A stretch of 11,956 nucleotides of DNA, taken from Thermoplasmatota archaeon (GTDB lineage: Archaea; Thermoplasmatota; Penumbrarchaeia; Penumbrarchaeales; Penumbrarchaeaceae). The stretch is from NCBI GenBank assembly GCA_030600725.1, contig JAUVLN010000035.1, positions 1-11,956 on the forward strand, in the 5' to 3' direction. The stretch's first letter is position 1; each line of letters opens with the position of its first letter. Shown piece by piece: positions 1 to 6,793 of the stretch. The position numbers were made by a program, and so were the translations under genes. The notes below the pieces were generated by a model that worked only from the letters and a program-made list of their open reading frames with translations, did no database searches and had not been told where the DNA came from.

Positions 1-1097
1 TCCGGCTCGCCAAGCTCCATCTTCTGGAGTCTGATCCTATCGACCCAACCATCCTTGCCCAGGACCTCGAGCGGGTTGGACAGGAAGTGGAACTCGACGC
101 CCTCCTGATCCGCGTGGTGTACCTCCTCTACCCTTGCAGGAGCCTCTTCCCGCGACCTTCTGTAGACGATCATGGACCTCTCGGCTCCCAGCCTGAGCGC
201 GGTCCTGACGCAGTCCATTGCGACGTTGCCGGCGCCCACGACCGCCACCTTCTTTCCCATACCTATGGGGGTATAGCTATCCTTCACATTCGGCGGGTTC
301 ATCAGGTTTACACGGGTGAGGAACTCATTTGAGCTCATCACACCATTCAACCCTTCTCCGGGGATCCCGAGGAACCTCGGGAACCCCGCACCCGTGCCTA
401 TGAAAACGACGTCGAACCCCTTCTCCTGCATGAGCTGGGGTATCGTCAATATCCTGCCGATCGCCATGTTGGAGACGAACTTGACCCCCAGCCTCATCAA
501 CTTGGAGATCTCCTCGTCTATGACATCCTTGGGCAGACGGAACGAGGGGATGCCGTATTTCAGCACTCCCCCGAACGTATGAAGGGCCTCGAACACCGTC
601 ACGTCGATACCCGAGAGGGCCAACCCCTGGGCACATGCGATGCCCGCGGGTCCGGAGCCGATGATGGCGGCCTTCCTCGGAGGCTCCGCCTTCGGGACCT
701 CCTCCCTCACGCAGACGTTCTGTCGGACCGCCCAGTTCCCAACGTATCTCTCCAGCTTTCCGATGGAGACGGGGTCGCCCCTGATCCCCAGGATGCATTT
801 CTGCTCGCACTGTATCTCCTGGGGGCACACCCTGCCGCAGACCGCGGGAAGGGGGTTCTGTTCGGTGAGAACCGTATACGAATCGAGGAGGTCGCCCTCG
901 ACTATCTGCTTGATGAAGCCCGGTATGTCTATTAACACCGGGCACCCCAGAACGCACTGGGGGTTCTTGCATTGAAGGCATCTGGAGGCCTCCTCCCTTG
1001 CCATCTCCGCCGTATATCCGATGACCACATCGTCGAAGTTCTTGACCCTCTCCCCGGGGTCCTGTTCCGGACATGGGATACGGGGTTTCATCGCCAT
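1..1097 (-). CDS. nfnB: NfnB/SudA, large subunit of ferredoxin:NADP oxidoreductase (3' end outside window)
   Basis: This is the large subunit of the NfnAB (SudBA) flavoprotein, which moves electrons between ferredoxin, NAD(H) and NADP(H), in some organisms by electron bifurcation. The first 365 residues are visible; the family is usually about 460-480 long, so roughly 100 C-terminal residues lie beyond base 1. An N-terminal ferredoxin-like region has two cysteine groups, C40/C43/C48/C52 and C87/C91/C97/C101, suited to two [4Fe-4S] clusters. A first Rossmann motif, GSGPAG (147-152), should bind FAD. A second, GAGNVAMD (288-295), should bind a pyridine nucleotide. Glutamate synthase small subunits share this fold, but the partner gene just upstream is the SudB type and no large glutamate synthase gene is visible. 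The ATG at 1097 follows GGAGGG by six bases and shares one base with the nfnA stop (TGATG), implying translational coupling. The in-frame GTG at 1100 sits too close to that site. Confidence 0.9.
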   Translation of the reverse strand, partial: MAMKPRIPCPEQDPGERVKNFDDVVIGYTAEMAREEASRCLQCKNPQCVLGCPVLIDIPGFIKQIVEGDLLDSYTVLTEQNPLPAVCGRVCPQEIQCEQKCILGIRGDPVSIGKLERYVGNWAVRQNVCVREEVPKAEPPRKAAIIGSGPAGIACAQGLALSGIDVTVFEALHTFGGVLKYGIPSFRLPKDVIDEEISKLMRLGVKFVSNMAIGRILTIPQLMQEKGFDVVFIGTGAGFPRFLGIPGEGLNGVMSSNEFLTRVNLMNPPNVKDSYTPIGMGKKVAVVGAGNVAMDCVRTALRLGAERSMIVYRRSREEAPARVEEVHHADQEGVEFHFLSNPLEVLGKDGWVDRIRLQKMELGEP

Positions 1098-1957
1098 CAC
1101 GATCCCTCCTTCATCTTCTTTATGGCCCTGCACTCCTCCTCGTAGCACTCCTGGGCGGCGCACTCCTCCTTCTTGAACCGACCCTGCCTGGACATGAGCT
1201 CATCCCAGTCCACCTCGTGTGCGTCGAAATCGGGGCCGTCCGCACAGGCGAACCTGATCTTTCCACCGACGTTCACACGACAGCTGCCGCACATCCCGAT
1301 CCCGTCCACCATGATGGTATTCAGGGAGACGATGGTCTTGACGTTGTACTTCTTCGTCAGGTCGGCACACGCCTTCATCATTATGAGTGGGCCGACGGCC
1401 ACGACCTCATCGATGTCGTCGTACTCCTCGAGGACCTCCTTGAGCACCGTCGTCACAAAGCCCTTGGTTCCGAAGCTGCCGTCATCCGTGGCGACCCTGA
1501 ACTCGTCGCTGTATCTCTTGAACCGGTCATCCCAGAATATGAGGTCCTTGTTCCTGAACCCAACTATTGAGATCGTGTAGTTGCCAACCTCCTTGTACGA
1601 CCTGAGCTGGGGGAACACCGGCGCAACGCCGAGCCCTCCTCCGACCAGAACGACCTTCCCCTTGCCCTTCTCTATATGGCTGGGGATCCCAAGAGGGCCC
1701 ATGAGGTCGAGGATCTCCTCTCCAACCTCCATGTCCATCATCTCGTTGGAGGCCCTTCCAACCGCCTGGATGACGCAGGTTATGGTCCCTTTTTCAACAT
1801 CGAAATCCGCGATCGTCAATGGTATCCGTTCCGCTCCCTCCCTCACACGCACCATAACGAACTGGCCGGGTTTCGAAGCCCTGGCGAGATCCGGTGCATC
1901 CAGTTCCCAGAGGAAGGTTACAGGCGAAAACTGTTCCCGTCTGAGTATCCTTGCCAT
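1097..1957 (-). CDS. nfnA: NfnA/SudB, small FAD/[2Fe-2S] subunit of ferredoxin:NADP oxidoreductase
   Basis: This is a ferredoxin-NADP reductase-like protein of the PyrK/SudB family and the small partner of NfnB; it carries FAD, a [2Fe-2S] cluster and the NAD(H) site. It has 286 residues, close to the usual 275-290. RIPLT (45-49) is the flavin-binding motif of the barrel domain, and GGGLGVAP (106-113) begins the nucleotide-binding domain. A C-terminal cluster motif has D218, C223, C226 and C238 (MVDG, MCGSC, FACADGP), matching the Asp-plus-three-Cys ligand set known in Nfn small subunits. The ATG at 1957 follows GAGGAG (1968-1963) by five bases. The in-frame GTG at 1963 overlaps that site and is less likely. 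The gene is transcribed first in an nfnA-nfnB operon. An oddity is a tail with three extra cysteines (C266, C271, C276). Which electron route the complex uses cannot be read from sequence. Confidence 0.9.
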   Translation of the reverse strand: MARILRREQFSPVTFLWELDAPDLARASKPGQFVMVRVREGAERIPLTIADFDVEKGTITCVIQAVGRASNEMMDMEVGEEILDLMGPLGIPSHIEKGKGKVVLVGGGLGVAPVFPQLRSYKEVGNYTISIVGFRNKDLIFWDDRFKRYSDEFRVATDDGSFGTKGFVTTVLKEVLEEYDDIDEVVAVGPLIMMKACADLTKKYNVKTIVSLNTIMVDGIGMCGSCRVNVGGKIRFACADGPDFDAHEVDWDELMSRQGRFKKEECAAQECYEEECRAIKKMKEGS

Positions 1958-2035
1958 GATCACTCCTCACTTGAAAGAAAATGGTCAGAACCCATCATCT
2001 GCTTGATCCACAGAGGGGTTTTGCATCCGTGGTCC

Positions 2036-2053
2036 GTGATATATTAGTGATAT
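2036..2053 (-). promoter_or_regulatory. Candidate nfnAB promoter with a direct repeat over the TATA box
   Basis: Read on the minus strand, TAATATAT (2046 to 2039) is a good archaeal TATA box. It predicts a transcript start near 2013-2017 and a leader of about 55 bases before the nfnA ATG at 1957. On the plus strand GTGATAT occurs twice (2036-2042 and 2047-2053), 11 bp apart, about one helical turn, so a regulator could bind both copies on one face and block TBP. The promoter call rests on sequence and position; the operator is inference. Confidence 0.45.
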
Positions 2054-2144
2054 TTGAACTTTAACCCGCCCGGATGTTACATTCTCTTCCGAGTCGTCGT
2101 TTTCAGATGTCAGGGATGTTATTGGACCCATTCTGGATAAACCC

Positions 2145-2150
2145 TAAATA
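2145..2150 (+). promoter_or_regulatory. TATA-like box for the receiver/ATP-binding gene
   Basis: CTAAATAC, with core TAAATA, lies about 40 bases before the ATG at 2190. A transcript would start near 2173-2176 and carry a short leader with GGTG (2183-2186) just before the start codon. The rest of the 1958-2189 interval holds the divergent nfnAB promoter; no convincing small gene was seen in it. Confidence 0.4.
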
Positions 2151-2189
2151 CTCCCTGTACATCGTTCATATTGGCCGGGATAGGTGCAT

Positions 2190-5150
2190 ATGACAGAAGA
2201 TTCGGGTTCCATAGATTACGACGGGGATTACAGGTCCAACTTCAACGACTTCCACAACCTCATGACCTACAGGGTCAGCAGGATCCTGCTCGTATCCAGC
2301 CTCTACGATGCCTTCACGCTCGAGGAGGAGGGGCTCCTGTTCGAGCAGATATCGGAGGAGTACAGGGACCTTGCGCTTTCCTCACCCCCCCAGGTCATCC
2401 GCGTATCCTCGGGAGAGAAGGCCCTCAAGGAGATGGACCGGGAGAAATACGACCTGATAATCACAATGGCAAGGCTTTCGGACATGGACCCCTACAAGTT
2501 CGGAAAGAAGGCCAAACAGAACAGCCCCGATGTCCACGTGATACTGCTCCTGACCGATATGGAGGACATACCCATATTTCACACTCCCGGCAGGGTGGAC
2601 GGAATAGACAAGGTGTTCTTCTGGAACGGCGACTCCGCTCTGTTCATGGCCATCATCAAATACGTTGAGGATCAGCTCAACATGGTCAACGACATGAAGA
2701 CGGGACACGTCAGGGCCCTTCTGATCATCGAGGATTCGCCCAGGTACTACTCCGTCTTCCTGCCGATGATCTACAAGGAGATAATGGGCCAGACGCTCTC
2801 CCTGATGACCCTGGGCCTCAACGAACAGGAGAAGATCCTGCGCAGGAGGGCCAGGCCCAAGATCCTTATGGCCGAGACATACGAGGACGGTATGGGGCTG
2901 TTCGAGAGGTTCAGGGGAAACATACTGGGGATCATATCGGACCTGAAGTACCCCAGGAACGGGGAGAAGGTGGACGATGCGGGATTCCAGCTGGCGGATG
3001 CGATCGGGGATGAGGCCCCCATCCTGCTGCAGTCATCACACATCGAGCACGAGAGCAGGGCGCAGGAAATGGGAATCCCCTTCATATACAAGAAATCCAA
3101 GGCATTGAAACAGGGCTTTGGGAAGTTCTTCAGGGAGAGGCTGGGCTTTGGTGATTTCGTCTTCATGCTCGAGGATGGTACGGAGATCGACAGGGCCAGG
3201 AACATCATGGAGTTCACCGAAAAGATGAAAACGGTTCCCGTGGAGTCGGTCATATTCCATGGTTCCCGCAACCAGTTCTCCAACTGGCTGATGGCGCGTG
3301 GGGAGATCTCCCTGGCCAGAATGCTCCGCCGCAAGAGCATCTCCGACTTCGGGACCGACGAGGAGATGAGGGGGTTCCTCCTGGATGTGATCGGGAAGCA
3401 CAGGAGGGAGAAACAACTGGGCATCATAATGGACTTCTCCAGGCAGAACTTCGAGTTCGAACAGACCTTCACCAGGCTTGGAGGGGGGTCCCTCGGGGGC
3501 AAGGGACGCGGGATAGCGTTCCTCTCGTCATTGTTCAGCAGGAGCGGATACATGACGGAGTCGAATAAATGCAGGATCATGCTTCCCGAGACGCTTGTGA
3601 TAGGCACCGACGAGTACGACCGCTTCATGAAGGAGAACGGCATCCGGGAGGCGGCACTGGAGGGCCTGGAGGACGAGAGGATCAAGGAGCTGTTCCTCGA
3701 TACATCCTTCAATGAGAAGATGAGGGAGGAACTCGGGAGATATCTCAAACACATGATCTGTCCTATGGCGGTGAGATCCTCCAGCCTGCTGGAGGATTCC
3801 CAGAACCAGCCATTCGCGGGGATCTATACGACCTACTTTCTTCCCAACAACCACCCCGACGAGGAGGTCAGGCTGGATCAGCTCCTCATGGCGATACGAC
3901 TCGTCTATTCGTCGGTGTTCTCCAGGAAAGCGAAGGCCTACTTCAGGACGCTGGTTCAGCTCCCCGAGGAGGAGAAGATGGCCGTAGTCATCCAGAATCT
4001 GGTGGGGAACCGGCACGGGAACCATTTCTATCCGATGATCTCCGGCCTGGCCCAATCGCACAATTTTTACCCTGTCCCTCCCCTCGGGAGGGGGGATGGG
4101 ATCGCCAACGTCGCACTGGGACTGGGCAAGATAGTCGTGGAGGGGGAACAGGTCCTGAACTTCTCCCCCGAGCATCCAAAGACGATCCCCGGTTTCAATA
4201 CGCCCGGAGAGATAATGGCCAACTCCCAGAAGCATTTCTACGCCCTGAACATGGATAGGACGGAATTCGACCTGTCCAAAGGGGAGGAGGAGACGCTGCT
4301 CAGGCTCGATATCAATGAGGCGGAAGAGAGCGGTGCCCTCGATTACCTTGCAAGCACGTTCGACGCCAATGACAACAGGATGAGGGACGGGACCATGGCC
4401 AATGGCCCCAGGGCCATCACATTTGCCGGGGTGCTCAAGTACAACATGCTTCCGCTTGCTCCGATCCTGAAGAACCTGCTGTCCATAGGCAGAAAGGGAA
4501 TGGGCCGCCCTGTGGAGCTCGAATTCGGGACGAGGATGGGGGACGACAACATCCCCGAGTTCCACGCCCTGCAGATACGGCCTTTCATCACCCTGAAGGA
4601 GAAGGTGGAGCTGACCATCAGCGATGAGGAGAGGGAGGCCGCCGTGATACGGTCGGATAAGGTGATGGGGAACGGGAGGGTGGATGATATCGAGGATATC
4701 ATATTCGTTCCGCCGGATACGTTCGACTCTTCAATGACCAGGGAGATCGCAAACGAGATAGGGAAGCTCAACGGGGATTTGGAGGGGAGGCCGTACCTGC
4801 TCATCGGCCCTGGCAGATGGGGGACCAGGGATCGTTGGCTTGGGATACCCGTGGATTGGGACCAGATCTCCAACGCCAGGGTTATCGTGGAATACTCCAC
4901 CGAGGATTTCAGGGTGGACCCGTCCCACGGGACCCATTTCTTCCACAACCTCACCTCGAGGGGGATCCCCTATTTCACGCTCACACACGGTTCGAACGAT
5001 GCCCACCTGGATTGGGATCGGTTGAAGGGGTCCGATACCGGGTACGGATCGAAGATGGTGCGCCACATCCGCCTCGATCGTCCGATAACCGTGAAGGTGG
5101 ACGGAAGGCCCGGATACGGTGTTGTGATCTGGGAAAAAGATCCACAATGA
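2190..5150 (+). CDS. Receiver-receiver-PEP-synthase-type ATP-binding fusion protein, function unknown
   Basis: A 986-residue soluble protein. Residues 30-165 resemble a response-regulator receiver, but the usual acidic pair reads SS (36-37) and the phosphoacceptor Asp is missing (IITM). Residues 173-318 form a second receiver with E181-D182, candidate phosphoacceptor D251 (IISD), S282 and K301/K302, so it may be phosphorylated. Residues 425-800 match the ATP-binding domain of PEP synthase/PPDK: GGGSLGGKG with K438, AVRSS with R529 followed by ED and PFAG, GLG (644-646), E778, and LQIRP (Q795, R797). The canonical phosphohistidine motif and the PEP/pyruvate barrel are absent, so this is not a working PEP synthase in the ordinary sense. 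Residues 865-935 form a conserved-looking block (GPGRWG, GTHFF) discussed in the findings. From memory, similar proteins of about 990 residues are common in Bacteroidota. I chose ATG 2190, preceded by GGTG; an in-frame GTG lies at 2184. Domain calls are firm and the role is unknown. Confidence 0.85.
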   Translation: MTEDSGSIDYDGDYRSNFNDFHNLMTYRVSRILLVSSLYDAFTLEEEGLLFEQISEEYRDLALSSPPQVIRVSSGEKALKEMDREKYDLIITMARLSDMDPYKFGKKAKQNSPDVHVILLLTDMEDIPIFHTPGRVDGIDKVFFWNGDSALFMAIIKYVEDQLNMVNDMKTGHVRALLIIEDSPRYYSVFLPMIYKEIMGQTLSLMTLGLNEQEKILRRRARPKILMAETYEDGMGLFERFRGNILGIISDLKYPRNGEKVDDAGFQLADAIGDEAPILLQSSHIEHESRAQEMGIPFIYKKSKALKQGFGKFFRERLGFGDFVFMLEDGTEIDRARNIMEFTEKMKTVPVESVIFHGSRNQFSNWLMARGEISLARMLRRKSISDFGTDEEMRGFLLDVIGKHRREKQLGIIMDFSRQNFEFEQTFTRLGGGSLGGKGRGIAFLSSLFSRSGYMTESNKCRIMLPETLVIGTDEYDRFMKENGIREAALEGLEDERIKELFLDTSFNEKMREELGRYLKHMICPMAVRSSSLLEDSQNQPFAGIYTTYFLPNNHPDEEVRLDQLLMAIRLVYSSVFSRKAKAYFRTLVQLPEEEKMAVVIQNLVGNRHGNHFYPMISGLAQSHNFYPVPPLGRGDGIANVALGLGKIVVEGEQVLNFSPEHPKTIPGFNTPGEIMANSQKHFYALNMDRTEFDLSKGEEETLLRLDINEAEESGALDYLASTFDANDNRMRDGTMANGPRAITFAGVLKYNMLPLAPILKNLLSIGRKGMGRPVELEFGTRMGDDNIPEFHALQIRPFITLKEKVELTISDEEREAAVIRSDKVMGNGRVDDIEDIIFVPPDTFDSSMTREIANEIGKLNGDLEGRPYLLIGPGRWGTRDRWLGIPVDWDQISNARVIVEYSTEDFRVDPSHGTHFFHNLTSRGIPYFTLTHGSNDAHLDWDRLKGSDTGYGSKMVRHIRLDRPITVKVDGRPGYGVVIWEKDPQ

Positions 5151-5170
5151 ATCTGACCGATCAATTGATC

Positions 5171-5209
5171 TGAAAAAAAGAAGGTGCCCCGACCTGAAGT
5201 CGGGGCTTT
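5171..5209. terminator. Bidirectional terminator hairpin between convergent genes
   Basis: GCCCCGAC (5186-5193) and GTCGGGGC (5199-5206) form a perfect 8-bp stem with a five-base loop. It sits in the 75-base gap between the stop of the fusion-protein gene (5150) and the stop of gdhA (5226). On the plus strand a short TTT follows. On the minus strand the stem is followed by a long T-rich run (5173-5182 reversed), so termination of gdhA is best supported. A separate perfect palindrome, GATCAATTGATC (5159-5170), lies just upstream on the plus strand and may help end the other transcript. Confidence 0.75.
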
Positions 5210-5225
5210 ACATCTCCCGTTATGC

Positions 5226-6560
5226 CTACCAGTGTCCCTGGTCGAGCATTGCGTCCGCGATCTTCACGAAGCCGGCTATGTTTGCGCCTACCACGTAGTT
5301 GCCCTTGAATCCGTACTTCTCTGCGGCGGCGTATGTATTCCTGTGGATGTTGACCATGATCTGGTGGAGCTGTTTGTCAACCTCCTCGGCGGACCAGGAG
5401 AGGCCTATGTGGTTCTGGCACATCTCGAGGCCGGATGTGGCTACGCCACCGGCGTTTGCTGCCTTGCCGGGCCCGAACAGGGTCTTGTTCTCCACGAAGA
5501 GGTCCACGGCCTCGGGGGTGGAGGGCATGTTGGCGCCCTCTGACACCGCGATACAGCCGTTGTTCAGGAGAACCTTTGCCTCATCCCCGTTGAGCTCGTT
5601 CTGGGTAGCACAGGGGAGTGCAACATCGCAGGCGATCTTCCAGGGCCTCTCTCCAGCGTAGTACTCGACGCCGAACTTGTCAGCATACTCGTTGATCCTG
5701 CCCCTTCTGACGTTCTTGAGGTCCATTACATAATCCCACTTCTCACCCGAAATGCCTGATGGGTCGTGGATGAAACCGCCGGAGTCTGAAAGGGTTACGA
5801 CCTTTCCTCCAAGCTCGTTGACCTTCTGGGCCGCGTACTGTGCTACGTTTCCGGACCCGGAGATCGCAACCGTCTTGCCGGTAAAGGTCTCGTTTCTGGT
5901 CTTGAGCATCTCCTCGGCGAAGTATACATTACCGTATCCGGTGGCCTCGGGCCTGATGAGGGATCCGCCCCAGTTGAGCCCCTTTCCGGTGAGGACGGAC
6001 TCGAACCTGTTGGTGATCTTCTTGTACTGTCCGTACATGAACCCGATCTCCCTGCCGCCCACGCCGATATCGCCTGCGGGGACGTCCGTGTTGGGTCCTA
6101 TGTGCCTGTAAAGCTCCGTCATGAAGCTCTGGCAGAAGCGCATTACCTCGTTGTCGGACTTTCCCTTGGGGTCGAAGTCGGAACCGCCCTTTCCGCCGCC
6201 CATTGGCAGGCCGGTGAGGGCGTTCTTGAAGATCTGCTCGAAGCCCAGGAACTTTATGATACCGATATAGACCGAGGGGTGGAACCTGAGCCCACCCTTG
6301 TAGGGTCCGATCGCCGAGTTGAACTCGATACGGAAACCCCTGTTCACCTGGATATCACCGCCGTCATCCATCCAGGGGACCCTGAACATAATCTGGCGCT
6401 CCGGCTCGACGATCCTCTCGAGGACCCTGGCCTTTGCGTACTCAGGCTTCTTCTTGATCACCGGTTCCAGGGACTCCACGACCTCCTTGACAGCCTGGTG
6501 GAACTCCTTCTCGCCGGGATTTCTGCTGATTACCCTGTCCATTATCTCATCGACTGACAT
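5226..6560 (-). CDS. gdhA: NADP-type glutamate dehydrogenase, bacterial-like
   Basis: It catalyses reversible reductive amination of 2-oxoglutarate with ammonium to glutamate, in the cytoplasm, normally as a hexamer. The 444 residues closely follow the E. coli GdhA pattern (447 residues), not the roughly 420-residue type common in archaea. The catalytic Lys lies in PMGGGKGGSDFDPKGKS (K124) and the catalytic Asp in PAGDIGVGGRE (D164). VNRGFR and IGPYKGG line the glutamate site, GSGNVA (235-240) is the Rossmann glycine motif, and the SDSGG after the second strand resembles NADP-specific enzymes. CATQNEL and GKAANAGGVATSG are family signatures. The ATG at 6560 follows GGAGGT by seven bases. The frame stays open to 6797, but that extension is unlike the family and would cross the promoter. 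The gene is monocistronic by its own promoter and terminator. Bacterial origin by transfer is likely but is an inference from similarity. Confidence 0.96.
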   Translation of the reverse strand: MSVDEIMDRVISRNPGEKEFHQAVKEVVESLEPVIKKKPEYAKARVLERIVEPERQIMFRVPWMDDGGDIQVNRGFRIEFNSAIGPYKGGLRFHPSVYIGIIKFLGFEQIFKNALTGLPMGGGKGGSDFDPKGKSDNEVMRFCQSFMTELYRHIGPNTDVPAGDIGVGGREIGFMYGQYKKITNRFESVLTGKGLNWGGSLIRPEATGYGNVYFAEEMLKTRNETFTGKTVAISGSGNVAQYAAQKVNELGGKVVTLSDSGGFIHDPSGISGEKWDYVMDLKNVRRGRINEYADKFGVEYYAGERPWKIACDVALPCATQNELNGDEAKVLLNNGCIAVSEGANMPSTPEAVDLFVENKTLFGPGKAANAGGVATSGLEMCQNHIGLSWSAEEVDKQLHQIMVNIHRNTYAAAEKYGFKGNYVVGANIAGFVKIADAMLDQGHW

Positions 6561-6587
6561 CTTGAATACCTCCGGTTCCCCCTTCCA

Positions 6588-6650
6588 GTCCCTTTGGGAC
6601 CAGGGATGTGGGGGGTGGTTAATGACCTTGAGGGCCCTACGGGCCGTCAA
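6588..6650 (-). promoter_or_regulatory. Structured 5' leader of gdhA (two hairpins)
   Basis: The predicted leader runs from about 6659 to 6561. Its first part can fold TTGA-C-GGCCC, loop GTA, GGGCC-C-TCAA (6650 to 6628), a nine-pair stem with one C/C mismatch. Further on, GTCCC-AAA-GGGAC (6600 to 6588) forms a tight hairpin ending 15 bases before the GGAGGT ribosome binding site. A pyrimidine-rich stretch separates the two. The base pairing is visible in the sequence; any role in controlling gdhA translation or mRNA stability is inference, and no known riboswitch class was recognised. Confidence 0.4.
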
Positions 6651-6680
6651 ATTGTGGTCGGTCCCCCGTACAAAGTGGTT

Positions 6681-6699
6681 GTATATAAATCGTACGATT
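6681..6699 (-). promoter_or_regulatory. gdhA: gdhA promoter: TATA box abutted by a 12-bp palindrome
   Basis: On the minus strand TTTATATAC (6689 to 6681) is a strong archaeal TATA box, placing the transcript start near 6657-6660, about 100 bases before the gdhA ATG. The perfect palindrome AATCGTACGATT (6688-6699) covers the BRE position and overlaps the first bases of the box. A dimeric regulator there could block or recruit TFB/TBP. The palindrome is seen directly; the operator role is inferred. Confidence 0.6.
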
Positions 6700-6793
6700 C
6701 CAGGATAGGAGAGGGAAACGAAAATCTTACAAATGGACGGGATAATGGAAAATACCGAGCGGAGGAACACACATCTGTTAACGATATTACGAG

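Noticed and set aside
325..1074. A 249-codon minus-strand open frame inside nfnB
   Set aside because: It is Arg/Gly/Pro-rich low-information sequence, and the overlapping frame encodes a complete set of NfnB motifs.
1..1957. Glutamate synthase small subunit (gltD) for the first gene
   Set aside because: The translationally coupled SudB-type partner and absence of a gltB gene in the window favour NfnAB/SudBA.
2771..4565. Long antisense open frames opposite the fusion-protein gene (2771-3754 and 3528-4565)
   Set aside because: They arise from GC-rich codon structure of the plus-strand gene, show no recognisable domains and lack start signals.
2190..5150. Annotation as PEP synthase (ppsA)
   Set aside because: Only the ATP-binding domain matches; the canonical phosphohistidine motif and the PEP/pyruvate barrel are missing.
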